This document shows, piece by piece, positions 1 to 8,990 of a DNA stretch of 64,000 nt; position 1 is the first letter of the stretch; every line of letters begins with the position of its first letter. Origin of the DNA: Mycobacterium yunnanensis (GTDB lineage Bacteria > Actinomycetota > Actinomycetes > Mycobacteriales > Mycobacteriaceae); assembly GCF_025823185.1 (NCBI RefSeq), contig NZ_JACKVK010000008.1, positions 980,312 to 1,044,311 of the forward strand. The letters are read 5' to 3'. The position numbers and the translations under genes were made by a program. The notes beneath the pieces were generated by a model, which had not been told where the DNA came from, ran no database searches, and worked only from the letters and a program-made list of their open reading frames with translations.

Positions 1-1
1 G

Positions 2-1078
2 GTCTCGTTCGGATCGATTGCCGCCGCGGTGGTCGCCCTCCTGGGTGGCTGCACGTCGGCGTCCCAGAAGGCGGCCCCCGCGGCCGGCGATTCAGTGAGC
101 GCACAACCGGTTCCGTCGTGGTGCGGCCCCAAGCCCATCGAATTCGGCCTGCTCGACGGCAACGGCGGCAACAGCTGGCGGCTGGTGGCGACGGCGACGG
201 GCAAGGAGGAGACCTCGAAGTGCCCCAGCGTGAAGGGCTTCCGCTACGCCGACGGCCAGGGCAACACCCTCAAGGCCATCTCCGACATCAAGGGCATGGT
301 GGCCGCCGGAGTCGACGCCATGGTCGTCTTCCCCGACGCGGGCAAGGCCGTACTGCCCGCCCTGACCGCCGCCTACCAGGAAGGCGTGGTCACCGTTCCC
401 TACCGGGTCGACCCCGGTGGCCAAGCGGGGGTGAACTACGACGAGTGGATCGGTGACGACTTCGCCAACGACGCCCATAATTGGGCGGCCTGGATCAAGA
501 AGAACGTCCCCAAGGGCGGCAACATCCTGTTTCTCGGCGGCCCGGCCGGATCGAGTCAGAGCACCACCGAATACGAAGCGCTGAGCGGTGATCTCGGCTC
601 GGACTACACCTTCATCGGTCAGACGCCCTTCCAGCCGACGAACTGGGAGCCGACGCTGACCCAGCAATTGCTCACCGCCGACATCGCGAAGTACCCGAAG
701 ATCGACGTGATCGTGTCCGACTTCGGGCCCACCCTCGTCAGCGCGCTCCCGCTGTTCACCAAGAGCGGACGACCCATACCGGCCCTGGCGACGACCGATG
801 GCAACTCACTGAGTTGTTTTTGGGCGGCGAGTCGGAAGAGCGATCCGTTCGACATGATCACCGTCACGACCGGAAACGACAACGTGCGGTTGGCCATTCA
901 ACACGCGGTGGCGCTGGCGACGGGCGGCCAGCCGCCATCCGAGAAGGCGTTCAAGGGCCCCGTGTTCGAGGACTCGACCGACCCGGCCAAGCCCGTGCAG
1001 TGCCGAAGCGATCTTCCCCCCGACACCTACCTGTCGGCTTCGATGCCCGGTGACCAGCAGGCGGGACTCGATGGCTGA
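2..1078 (+). CDS. ABC sugar-type substrate-binding lipoprotein (5' end outside window)
   Basis: Extracytoplasmic binding protein of the ribose/galactose type (periplasmic binding protein family 4). The frame is open to the left edge, and a GTG at 29 would leave almost no signal peptide, so the true start lies outside the window. What remains begins with the end of a hydrophobic signal ending in the lipobox LLGGC, so the protein should be lipidated and held on the outer face of the membrane. The body shows the usual two-lobe pattern (EFGLLDGNGGNSW near the start, VDAMVVFPDAGKAVLPAL, GNILFLGGPAGSS). Its stop overlaps the possible start of the fused ABC gene, so the two are co-translated. The substrate cannot be read from sequence; a sugar, polyol or similar small molecule is likely. 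Confidence 0.85.
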   Translation, partial: VSFGSIAAAVVALLGGCTSASQKAAPAAGDSVSAQPVPSWCGPKPIEFGLLDGNGGNSWRLVATATGKEETSKCPSVKGFRYADGQGNTLKAISDIKGMVAAGVDAMVVFPDAGKAVLPALTAAYQEGVVTVPYRVDPGGQAGVNYDEWIGDDFANDAHNWAAWIKKNVPKGGNILFLGGPAGSSQSTTEYEALSGDLGSDYTFIGQTPFQPTNWEPTLTQQLLTADIAKYPKIDVIVSDFGPTLVSALPLFTKSGRPIPALATTDGNSLSCFWAASRKSDPFDMITVTTGNDNVRLAIQHAVALATGGQPPSEKAFKGPVFEDSTDPAKPVQCRSDLPPDTYLSASMPGDQQAGLDG

Positions 1079-3623
1079 GCCGACGGACACCACGACGAAG
1101 GATTCTGCAGTGACTCAACCGAACGTCGACGTCATGACCGCCGGGAGGATCGGGGACACCGCCCTCGAACTGGCGGGGGTCTCGAAGCACTATGCGGGCG
1201 TCGCGGCGCTGACCGACGTGTCCCTCGTGGTGCTGCCCGGCGAGGTGCACGCCGTCCTCGGTGAGAACGGCGCGGGCAAGTCGACGCTGATGGGTGTCGC
1301 CACCGGAGCCGTCACCCCCGACGCGGGCATCATCACCGTGGGTGGGGAGGTCGTCACCGGTCTCGACCCCAAGACCGCTGCGCAGCTGGGCATCTCGATC
1401 GTCCACCAACACCCGGCGGTGCTGCCGGACCTGACGGTGCTGGAGAATCTTCAGGTCGCGCTGCCCGACGAGGTCTTCGCCGACGGGCCGACCAATGCCG
1501 TCGCCCGCGCCATCCTCGACGGCGTAGGCCTGAAGGCGCACCTCGGCGACCGCGTCGAGTCCCTCACTCTGGCGGAGAAGCACTTGCTGGAGATCGCCAA
1601 GGGATTCGCCGTCACGCCCCGGATCCTGGTTCTGGACGAGCCCACGGCGCCCCTGGCGGCGGACGCGACCGACATGCTCTTCCGCCGGATCCGCGACGTG
1701 GTCGCCAAGGGGACCGCGGTCGTGTACATCACCCATCGGATGGCCGAAGTGCGCGAATTGGCCACCCGTGTGACGGTGCTGCGCGACGGCCGGGTGCGCG
1801 GCACGTCGACCGTGGCGGCGATCACCGACGGTGAGCTACTCGAGCTCATCGTGGGCCGCAAATTGGACTCGACGTTCCCCGACAAGCACACCGCCGAGGT
1901 CGACGCCCGACCGAATCTGACCGTCGAGGGGCTCTGCGGACCCGGCTTCGACTCGATCTCCATGTCCGCCACACCCGGCGAAATCGTCGGCATCGCGGGC
2001 GTGGTCGGAAACGGGCAGACCGAACTGCTGAGGGCGCTGGCGGGTCTGGAGGACTTCACCGGAACCGTCACGGTCGGCACCGGGTCACACGACGCGCGAA
2101 GTCTGCTGCACCGCAGTGCCTTCGTCCCCGCCGACCGGCAGGCCGAAGGATTGGCGATGAATCTGTCGGTGCGGGAGAACGCCGCGCTGACGGCGTTGAA
2201 GTCGTTCGCCAGAGGACCGTTGATCAGCCGTCGACGCGAAACCGATGCCGTCCGTGCCTCCTTGGGCTCGCTCTCGGTGAAGGCGCCGTCGATGGAGTCC
2301 GCGGTCTCGGCCCTCTCCGGTGGCAATCAGCAGAAGGTCGTCATCTCGCGCGCGCTGCTGTCCGAGCCGGTGCTGCTGGTGGCCGACGAACCGACCCAGG
2401 GCGTCGACGTCGGAGCGCGCGCCGAGATCTACGGCATCCTGCGCGGCGCCTCGGCACGGGGTGTGCCCGTCATCGTGGCGTCCTCGGACGCCAAGGAACT
2501 CGAAGGCCTTTGCGATCAGGTGCTCGTCATGTCGCGCGGCCACGTCGTGGAGACCCTCACCGGGGCCGACGTCACCGAGGAGCGCATCGTCTCCGCCGCC
2601 GTGACCTCGACGGCCGAGACGCTGTCGGTGGCCGCGAAGCAACGCGAAGCAGGCAGTTCGGGCCTTCGTCGGTTGCTTGCGGGGGACTACTCACCGGCGA
2701 TCCTCCTCCTGGTGCTGATGGTGGTGCTCGGCGCCTGCATCGCCCCGGGCAGCGAGCGCTACCTGTCGAGCTTCAACATCTCGACGATCTTGACGGCTGC
2801 CACGGCGATCGGGTTCATCGCGATGGGTCAGACCATTGCGATGCTCATCGGTGGCATCGACCTGTCGGTGGGACCGCTCGCCGGTCTGTTGGTGGTGATC
2901 TCGTCGTTCTTCGTCGTCGACGGGGCGTCCGCGACGACCGTGATCCTCGGCGTGCTGGTGATGCTCGTGGTCGCGGCCGCGGTGGGCGCGATCAACGGTT
3001 CGCTCATCCGGTTCGCTGAGTTCACGCCGATCGCCGCCACGCTGACGCTCTACATCGCGCTCGGCGGTGTGGCGTTCCTGCTGCGGCCCACCCAGGACGG
3101 CTATGTCAGCACCGCCTTCCAGAACGCGGTCAACTACCGGGTGGGTCCCCTCCCGGCGGCCTTCGTGGTGTTCGTCCTCGTCGCGGTCGGGATGGAGTAC
3201 GCGTTGCGCCGCCGCAGGCTCGGCTGGAACGTTCGGGCCGTGGGCTCCGACGAACCCTCGGCGCGCCGCATCGGCATCAGCATCGACAAGACCGTCATCC
3301 TCGCCTACGTCGGGTCGTCGCTGTTCGTCTTCCTCGGTGCACTGATGTTGATGGGGCAGTACGGCATCGGCGACCCCGCCCAGGGATCGGCCTTCACGCT
3401 CACCAGCGTCACCGCGGTCGTGCTCGGTGGCACCAGCCTGCTCGGCGGCCGTGGCACGTTCATCGGCACCCTGGTGGGCGCGGTGGCGCTGCAGCAGCTG
3501 CTCAACGCGACCGCGGTGCTCAATCTCGGCTCGGCCGCCCAGTACTTCTTCCAGGGAGCACTCATCCTCATCGCCGCAGTGCTCTACACCGTGGCGCGGT
3601 CGCGCCGCGGCACCCGCGTCTAG
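1071..3623 (+). CDS. Fused sugar ABC transporter: RbsA-like double ATPase joined to RbsC-like permease
   Basis: One polypeptide (850 aa from ATG 1071) carries what is normally two proteins. The first ATPase domain has Walker A GENGAGKST near residue 63 and Walker B ILVLDEPTAPL. The second has the degenerate P-loop GVVGNGQTEL near 309, signature LSGGNQQKVVISRAL near 414 and Walker B LLVADEPTQGVD, as is usual for RbsA/MglA. From about residue 540 a hydrophobic permease of the RbsC type follows, with about eight to ten membrane segments and the EAA-like region GSDEPSARRIGIS. It should power uptake of the ligand bound by the upstream lipoprotein. The start is uncertain: GTG 1050, ATG 1071 and GTG 1110 are in frame, and 1110 has the best Shine-Dalgarno (GAAGGA, 7 nt spacing). 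Confidence 0.88.
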   Translation: MAEPTDTTTKDSAVTQPNVDVMTAGRIGDTALELAGVSKHYAGVAALTDVSLVVLPGEVHAVLGENGAGKSTLMGVATGAVTPDAGIITVGGEVVTGLDPKTAAQLGISIVHQHPAVLPDLTVLENLQVALPDEVFADGPTNAVARAILDGVGLKAHLGDRVESLTLAEKHLLEIAKGFAVTPRILVLDEPTAPLAADATDMLFRRIRDVVAKGTAVVYITHRMAEVRELATRVTVLRDGRVRGTSTVAAITDGELLELIVGRKLDSTFPDKHTAEVDARPNLTVEGLCGPGFDSISMSATPGEIVGIAGVVGNGQTELLRALAGLEDFTGTVTVGTGSHDARSLLHRSAFVPADRQAEGLAMNLSVRENAALTALKSFARGPLISRRRETDAVRASLGSLSVKAPSMESAVSALSGGNQQKVVISRALLSEPVLLVADEPTQGVDVGARAEIYGILRGASARGVPVIVASSDAKELEGLCDQVLVMSRGHVVETLTGADVTEERIVSAAVTSTAETLSVAAKQREAGSSGLRRLLAGDYSPAILLLVLMVVLGACIAPGSERYLSSFNISTILTAATAIGFIAMGQTIAMLIGGIDLSVGPLAGLLVVISSFFVVDGASATTVILGVLVMLVVAAAVGAINGSLIRFAEFTPIAATLTLYIALGGVAFLLRPTQDGYVSTAFQNAVNYRVGPLPAAFVVFVLVAVGMEYALRRRRLGWNVRAVGSDEPSARRIGISIDKTVILAYVGSSLFVFLGALMLMGQYGIGDPAQGSAFTLTSVTAVVLGGTSLLGGRGTFIGTLVGAVALQQLLNATAVLNLGSAAQYFFQGALILIAAVLYTVARSRRGTRV

Positions 3624-3649
3624 GAAACGCGCACACCGAAGGGATTCAC

Positions 3650-5038
3650 ATGGACACCGGCACGGCAACATTCGGCACCAACGCGGTCGACTGGGAGAGC
3701 CGCATCGACTTCGACCGCTTGCGGGAGGAACGCCTCGGACGCCTGAAGGCCCAACTCGAGAAGTCCGACCTCGGCGCGGTCCTGGCCTTCGACTTCTCCA
3801 ACATCCGGTACATGTCCGCCACCCACATCGGCACCTGGGCGATGGACAAGATGATCCGGTTCTGCCTGCTGACACGTAATTCCGATCCGATCGTGTGGGA
3901 CTTCGGCTCCGCGGCACGACACCACCAGCTGTACAACCCGTGGCTGTCGACCACGACCGCGGAGATGGACGCCGACCCCCACGCGCCGCACCACGGCGCC
4001 GTCCGCCCACGAATCGAATCCGGTGCGCGAGCAGGCATTTCGACCCTGCGCGGCGCGTTCAACCCGGACGCCGGGATCGCCGACGAGGTGGCTCGCAAGA
4101 TCAAGCGCGAACTGGAACGGTTCGAGTTGATCGGCGAGCCGCTCGGGGTCGACGTGATCGAGTTGCCAGTTCTGTTCGCGCTGCAGAAGGCCGGCGTCGA
4201 CGTCGTCGACGGTCAGCAGGTCTTCCTGGCGGCACGGTCGATCAAGACGCCGGACGAGATCTCCCTGCTGACGCAGGCCGCCTCGATGGTCGACTCGGCC
4301 TACGACAAGCTCTACGAGTTCCTGCGGCCCGGCGTTCGGGAGAACGAGACGGTCGGGCTGGTCGCCAAGACCCTCTACGACCTCGGTTCGGAGTACGTGG
4401 AGGGCGTCAACGCCATCTCGGGGGAGCGCTGCTCGCCGCACCCGCACGTGTACTCGGACCGAATCATCCGCCCGGGCGACCCGGCATTCTTCGACATCCT
4501 GCACAGCTACAACGGTTATCGAACGTGCTACTACCGCACCTTTGCCGTGGGCTCGGCCAGCAGCGCGCAGCACGACGCTTACACCAGGGCGCGGGAGTAC
4601 ATGGATCGCGCGATCGCGTTGGTGCGTCCCGGGGCGACCACCGCCGACATCGTGTCGGTGTGGCCCACCGCCCAGGAATTCGGATTCCCGGACGAGGAGG
4701 CGGCATTCGCCCTGCAGTACGGCCACGGCGTCGGCCTGTCGATCTGGGAGAAGCCCATCTTCTCGCGGCTGGTGTCCCTCGACCATCCCGAGACGCTCGT
4801 CGAGGGCATGTTCTTTGCGCTCGAGACGTATTGGCCCTCGGCCGACGGCATCGGCGCCGCCCGCATCGAGGAAGAGGTCGTGGTGACGGCGACGGGCTGT
4901 GAGGTGGTCACCAAGTTTCCCGCCGAGGAACTGCTGGTCACCGGGCAGCGGTACTACTCCGTCGGCGGGCAGTTGCCGGTGGTGCGCAATTCGCAGTCGC
5001 ACCTCAACACCGCCGCGGGGCGCGGCGAGGAGGTCTGA
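3650..5038 (+). CDS. M24 (aminopeptidase P/creatinase/DddP-like) family protein with one altered metal ligand
   Basis: 462 aa with a creatinase-type N-terminal half (LGAVLAFDFSNIRYMSATH) and a pita-bread C-terminal half. It most recalls the DddP/creatinase branch of M24 rather than peptidases. Against the five metal ligands of aminopeptidase P it keeps Asp282 (FFDIL), His359 (GHGVGLS), Glu392 (FALE) and Glu407 (RIEEEV). The second Asp, normally before the ITRT motif, is Cys293 in TCYYRTF. Family members that lack metal, such as creatinase, cleave C-N bonds in small molecules, so a small-molecule hydrolase or lyase acting on the imported substrate is plausible. The start has a good ribosome site (GAAGGGA). 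The gene lies 26 nt after the ABC gene and overlaps the next start by 1 nt. Confidence 0.75.
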   Translation: MDTGTATFGTNAVDWESRIDFDRLREERLGRLKAQLEKSDLGAVLAFDFSNIRYMSATHIGTWAMDKMIRFCLLTRNSDPIVWDFGSAARHHQLYNPWLSTTTAEMDADPHAPHHGAVRPRIESGARAGISTLRGAFNPDAGIADEVARKIKRELERFELIGEPLGVDVIELPVLFALQKAGVDVVDGQQVFLAARSIKTPDEISLLTQAASMVDSAYDKLYEFLRPGVRENETVGLVAKTLYDLGSEYVEGVNAISGERCSPHPHVYSDRIIRPGDPAFFDILHSYNGYRTCYYRTFAVGSASSAQHDAYTRAREYMDRAIALVRPGATTADIVSVWPTAQEFGFPDEEAAFALQYGHGVGLSIWEKPIFSRLVSLDHPETLVEGMFFALETYWPSADGIGAARIEEEVVVTATGCEVVTKFPAEELLVTGQRYYSVGGQLPVVRNSQSHLNTAAGRGEEV

Positions 5039-6090
5039 TGCGCGCGTCGGTCTACCACGGGGCGCACGATGTTCGGGTCGAGGACGTGCCGGAGCCCGTC
5101 CGCAAACCGGGCGAGGCGCTACTGCGGGTACTCCGCAGCGGCGTGTGCGGAACCGATGCCACGGAGTGGTCCAGCGGCCCGAAGACGTTCCCCGTCAACC
5201 GCGTTCACCCCGTCACCGCGCACACCGGTCCCATGATCTTCGGTCACGAATTCGTCGGTGAGGTGGTCGAGGCGGCCGACGACGGACGCTACGGGCTGGG
5301 CGACGTCGTCGCGTCGGGAGCGGGCGTGTCCTGTGGCAGGTGCGGCCGGTGTCGGCAGGGGCGCACCAATCTCTGCGACGTCTACTTCACGTTGGGTCTC
5401 AACACCGCCGGCGGCATGGCCGAGTTCGTGTCGGTGCCCGAGCGGGTCCTGACTCCCGTCCCCGCCGACATGTCGCTCGACGGTGCAGGACTCGCGCAGC
5501 CGATGGCCGTCGGCCTGCACGCGGCCAGGCGCGCGGGAGCGGTGGACGGGGACCGGGTGGTCCTGATCGGCGCGGGTGCGATCGGGTCGTTCGTGTTGGC
5601 CGGACTGAAGTCCCTGGCCGGCGTCGACGTCACCGTCGTCGACTTCCCCGGGACGCGACTGGAGCGGGCGGAGCGACTCGGCGCGGCCCGAACGGTGGCG
5701 GCCGGGACCGACGCGGTGTCGGAGCTGCGCGGGGTCGAGGTGGTGATCGAAGCGAGCGGCGCGCCAGGGCAATTGAACGACGCGATCGCAATGGTGCGCA
5801 CCGGCGGGACCATCCTGCAGGTCGGCCTGCCGTCCCGGCCGCAGGAGGTGGACGTGCACACGCTGGTGATGCGGGAGATCTCCGTCGTCACCACGCTGGC
5901 GCACGTGTGCGGTGAGGACCTCGCCGCGGCGCTGGAAATCCTCTCGACGACCGATCTCGCGAGCGAAGTGCTGGAGTCGGTGCATCCGCTGGAGGACCTG
6001 CCCGAGCAGCTGGAACTGCTGGCCACCGGGAAGTTGGAGGGCAAGGTGCTCTTCGACCCGCGGGCCACGACGACGGAGGAGAAGCGGTGA
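5038..6090 (+). CDS. Zinc-dependent MDR alcohol/polyol dehydrogenase (threonine/sorbitol dehydrogenase type)
   Basis: 350 aa medium-chain dehydrogenase. Catalytic zinc ligands are Cys37 (GVCGTD) and the His-Glu pair of GHEFVGEVVE. The structural-zinc lobe is complete (CGRCGRCRQGRTNLC). The Rossmann fold begins GAGAIGSFVLAGL, followed by an Asp-ending second strand (VTVVDF) that suggests NAD(H). It should oxidise a secondary alcohol or polyol to the ketone. The ATG overlaps the M24 stop (TGATG) and has GGAGG 5 nt upstream, so it belongs to the transporter operon. Substrate unknown. Confidence 0.85.
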   Translation: MRASVYHGAHDVRVEDVPEPVRKPGEALLRVLRSGVCGTDATEWSSGPKTFPVNRVHPVTAHTGPMIFGHEFVGEVVEAADDGRYGLGDVVASGAGVSCGRCGRCRQGRTNLCDVYFTLGLNTAGGMAEFVSVPERVLTPVPADMSLDGAGLAQPMAVGLHAARRAGAVDGDRVVLIGAGAIGSFVLAGLKSLAGVDVTVVDFPGTRLERAERLGAARTVAAGTDAVSELRGVEVVIEASGAPGQLNDAIAMVRTGGTILQVGLPSRPQEVDVHTLVMREISVVTTLAHVCGEDLAAALEILSTTDLASEVLESVHPLEDLPEQLELLATGKLEGKVLFDPRATTTEEKR

Positions 6091-7067
6091 AGGCGTTGCA
6101 ATACCGAGAGCGGGGGGTGGCCACCGTCGCGGAGCTCGGCGTTCCGCAGATCGCGGCCGACGAGGTGTTGGTGGCGGCCCGATCGGTGGGGGTTTGCCAC
6201 TCCGACATCGAATTGTTGGAGGGGCGCTACATCATTCCGTTCGCCTACCCGTTGATCCCCGGCCACGAGTGGTCGGGCGAGATCGTCGCGGTGGGCGACA
6301 AGGTCACCGGCTTGGCTCCCGGTGACAGGGTGGTCGGGGAGTGCGTGATCGGCGAGGACCACTTCGGCTTTTCGATCAGCGGTGCGGCGGCGGAGTTCTT
6401 CGTCGCCCGCCCCGAGTGGCTGCACCGCCTTCCCGACGAGCTGTCCCACACGATGGGCGCGTTGGTCGAGCCGTTCAGCGTGGCGTACTACGCCTTGGTG
6501 CGGGCCGGCGGCGTCGACGCCAGCGACACCGTGGTCGTCCTCGGAGCGGGTCCGGTGGGACTCGCGGTGGTGGCAGCGGCCGGGGCGATGGGTGCGGTGG
6601 TCGTCGTGGCCGAACCATCCCCGGACCGGTGCGCGTCGGCCAAAGCCCTTGGCGCACATCATGCGGTGGCGCCCGACGACGTCGAGGACCTCCTGTCCAC
6701 TCTGACCGGCCGGGGTGGCGCGGATCTGGTCGTGGAGGCCAGCGGCAGGCCCGAGGTGATGGCGCGCGCGCTCGAACTGGTGACCTTCCGCGGACGCGTC
6801 GCCTACATCGGCATCGACGTCGGAAGGGCGGCGCCAGCCAAACTGGGCCTGATCCAGTCCAAGGAACTGCGCATCACGGGTTCGATCGGCTCACCGGGGG
6901 TGTGGCCCGAGACGCTGCGATTCCTGGCCAACAGCGGCATCGACCTCACGGGAATCGTCACCCAGCGGTTCGGCATCGACGACGCCGTGTCGGCGTTGGA
7001 TGCCGCCCAACACCCCGAGTCGACGATCAAGGCGCACATCGAGCTGAACGCTCAGCTCACGGCGTGA
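6087..7067 (+). CDS. MDR family alcohol dehydrogenase lacking the structural-zinc loop
   Basis: 326 aa, shorter than the usual 340-370 because the structural-zinc cysteine cluster is absent: the segment reads DRVVGECVIGEDHFGFSISGAAAEFF. Catalytic residues remain: Cys37 in VCHSDIE and GHEWSGEIV. The nucleotide fold is GAGPVGLAVVAAAG. It starts at GTG 6087, overlapping the previous stop (GTGA), with GGAGGAG upstream. Last gene of the transporter-hydrolase-dehydrogenase operon, so probably a later oxidation step of the same pathway. Its 3' end overlaps the convergent reductase by 11 nt. Confidence 0.82.
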   Translation: MKALQYRERGVATVAELGVPQIAADEVLVAARSVGVCHSDIELLEGRYIIPFAYPLIPGHEWSGEIVAVGDKVTGLAPGDRVVGECVIGEDHFGFSISGAAAEFFVARPEWLHRLPDELSHTMGALVEPFSVAYYALVRAGGVDASDTVVVLGAGPVGLAVVAAAGAMGAVVVVAEPSPDRCASAKALGAHHAVAPDDVEDLLSTLTGRGGADLVVEASGRPEVMARALELVTFRGRVAYIGIDVGRAAPAKLGLIQSKELRITGSIGSPGVWPETLRFLANSGIDLTGIVTQRFGIDDAVSALDAAQHPESTIKAHIELNAQLTA

Positions 7068-8133
7068 CCCGCGCGACGCGGTACCGCTCGGCGTAGTCGA
7101 AGAAGCTGTCCCTGGTGTCGCGGGTGCCCGTGAAGCCCGCCTTGCGGCTCTTGTTCATGTCGGTGAGGACCTCGATGTTGCGGCCGAGGTCGCCATCGGT
7201 GTGCCACCACGAGGCCACCCGTGACAGGTCCGACTCCACCAGGCCGTGCTTCTCGGCGATCGCGCGCCACGTGCCCTCCATGCCGACCATCGCCTTCTCC
7301 AGGGTGCGGGGTTCGCCCTCGAAGCCCTCCCACTCCAGACCGAAGTGCTCGGCCACCTGCGGCCACAGCCACCGCCACCGGAACGCGTCGCCGTTGGCGA
7401 TGTTGAACGCCTGATTCTGTCCGGCGTCATTGCCTGCGGCCCAAAGGATTTGCTCGGCCAGCAGTTCGGCGTCGGTGACGTCGGTGACGCCGTTCCATTG
7501 CGTCTCCGAACCGGGGAAGACGAACGGTAGTCCGCGTGTGCGGCAGATGGCGGCGTAGGCGCACAGTGTGGCGACCATGTTCATCGCGTTGCCGGTGGCG
7601 TAGCCGAACACGGTGTGGGCCCGGTGCACGCTCCAGGTGAACCCGTTGCGCTCGGCCGAGCTGAACAGTTCGTCCTCCTGCGCGTAGTAGAAGTTCGGCG
7701 CGTCGAGTCGTGGCTCCTCTTCGTGGAAGGGCGTGTCGGGCATCTCGCCGGTGGCGTAGGCCTCGAACGGGCCGAGGTAGTGCTTGAGGCCCGTCATCAA
7801 GGCGACGTGTCGCGTCGACCGGGACGGTTCGAGCGCGGCCAGCAGGTTGCGCACCGCGCCGCCGTTGACGGCGATGTTCTCGGCCTCGGTGTCCTTGCGG
7901 GTCCACGCGGTGATGGCGACGAGCTCGGGGTCGACGCCGTCGAGTGCGCGGGACAGCCCGCTCGGGTCTCCCAGGTCGGCCTTGACGGGAGTGACGCCGT
8001 CGACGGCAGAACCGCTGCGTGACAACCCGTAGGTGTCCCACCCGTCGGCCAGCAAACTGCGTGCCACCGCCTGGCCGACGATTCCGGTCACCCCCACGAC
8101 CAGGGCACGGCCTCGGTTCGCGTCAACGGTCAT
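7057..8133 (-). CDS. PRISE-type SDR reductase (progesterone 5-beta-reductase/iridoid synthase-like)
   Basis: 358 aa extended SDR. The N-terminal nucleotide motif is GVTGIVGQAVA. It carries the hallmarks of the PRISE family: TGLKHYLGPFEAY with the catalytic Lys, and NFYYAQEDELF with the catalytic Tyr, in place of the ordinary YxxxK. Such enzymes reduce activated C=C bonds of enones with NADPH; the bacterial substrate is not known. The ATG at 8133 is chosen because AAGGGA lies 6-7 nt upstream; an upstream in-frame extension to 8232 has no support. Divergent from the XRE-cupin regulator, which may control it. Confidence 0.8.
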   Translation of the reverse strand: MTVDANRGRALVVGVTGIVGQAVARSLLADGWDTYGLSRSGSAVDGVTPVKADLGDPSGLSRALDGVDPELVAITAWTRKDTEAENIAVNGGAVRNLLAALEPSRSTRHVALMTGLKHYLGPFEAYATGEMPDTPFHEEEPRLDAPNFYYAQEDELFSSAERNGFTWSVHRAHTVFGYATGNAMNMVATLCAYAAICRTRGLPFVFPGSETQWNGVTDVTDAELLAEQILWAAGNDAGQNQAFNIANGDAFRWRWLWPQVAEHFGLEWEGFEGEPRTLEKAMVGMEGTWRAIAEKHGLVESDLSRVASWWHTDGDLGRNIEVLTDMNKSRKAGFTGTRDTRDSFFDYAERYRVARVTP

Positions 8134-8336
8134 CGAATTCCCTTCGTTGCGGTCTCGGGACGGGTTCACCCCTTGACACTGGTGTTCAGTGTAGATGAAC
8201 GTCGGCGTTGGGAGAAGCGGGCCCGGCTGCATCGAAGCGGCCTGTCGGCGATGTCAACTCGCTGTTCACGGCATCCAACGTGCAGTATTGCTAATCTTCA
8301 TTGGCGACTACGACACCGGCCAGGACGGGGACACCG

Positions 8337-8990
8337 ATGGATCAACTGGGTCAGCGGCTCAAGGCCATCAGGCTGCAGGCCGGCGTCTCACTCCGCGAAC
8401 TCGCGCGGCAAGCCGACGTGTCCCCGTCGCTGGTCTCGCAGATCGAGAACGGCAAGTCTCAGCCCTCCGTCGCAACGCTGTACGCCATGTCGCAGCTCCT
8501 CAACGTCTCGGTCGACGAGCTGTTCGAAGACCAGTCCGCGGCGGCCCCGGTCGCCGCCTCGCGCCACCGCGGGACGGCCAACGGCACCGCGAGCTCGAAT
8601 GGGCGGATGGATCCGGTACACGCCTGGCGGCCAACCGAATATGCGAACCGCGTGTCGGTCGTGCACCCCTCCCACCGACCGTCTCTGGCGATGGCCGAGG
8701 GCGTGATGTGGGAGCGTCTTGCGGCGACCCCGGAACACGGCGTCAACTTCATGAAGATCACCTATGCTCCCGGAGCCACGTCGAGCGACGGTGATCACCT
8801 CTCGGTCCACGACGGTTACGAGTACGGCTTCGTGTTGGCGGGGGAGGTCGAGATCACCGTGGGCGACGAGGTCTTCCTGCTGCGCCAGGGTGAGTCGCTC
8901 GGTTTCGACTCGAGCATTCCCCATGTCTTGCGAAACCCGGGGCCCGCGCAGTTCGAAGGAGTCTGGTTCGTGCACGGTCGGGCTCACTGA
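8337..8990 (+). CDS. XRE-family transcriptional regulator with C-terminal cupin
   Basis: 217 aa. Residues about 4-58 form an HTH_XRE domain (LGQRLKAIRLQAGVSLRELA, then SPSLVSQIENGKSQPS). A linker rich in Ala, Arg and Gly leads to a cupin_2 domain over the last 90 residues (HDGYEYGFVLAGEVEIT, FDSSIPHVLRNPG), which normally senses a small ligand. ATG 8337 is preferred over TTG 8301 because GGACGGGG precedes it. It is divergent from the PRISE reductase, and its stop overlaps the end of the GntR gene by 7 nt. It is likely a local repressor or activator of the neighbouring catabolic genes. Confidence 0.85.
   Translation: MDQLGQRLKAIRLQAGVSLRELARQADVSPSLVSQIENGKSQPSVATLYAMSQLLNVSVDELFEDQSAAAPVAASRHRGTANGTASSNGRMDPVHAWRPTEYANRVSVVHPSHRPSLAMAEGVMWERLAATPEHGVNFMKITYAPGATSSDGDHLSVHDGYEYGFVLAGEVEITVGDEVFLLRQGESLGFDSSIPHVLRNPGPAQFEGVWFVHGRAH

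Noticed and set aside
92..667. Long open frame antisense to the binding-lipoprotein gene (also 951-1736, 2691-4010, 3620-5002, 13885-14976, 57276-58808 and others)
   Set aside because: High-GC DNA opens antisense frames. Their products are Arg/Gly/Asp-rich, lack domains and ribosome sites, and lie fully over clear genes.
29..1078. GTG 29 as a full-length start for the first gene
   Set aside because: It would cut the signal peptide to about seven residues before the lipobox; the frame continues to the window edge, so the gene is partial.
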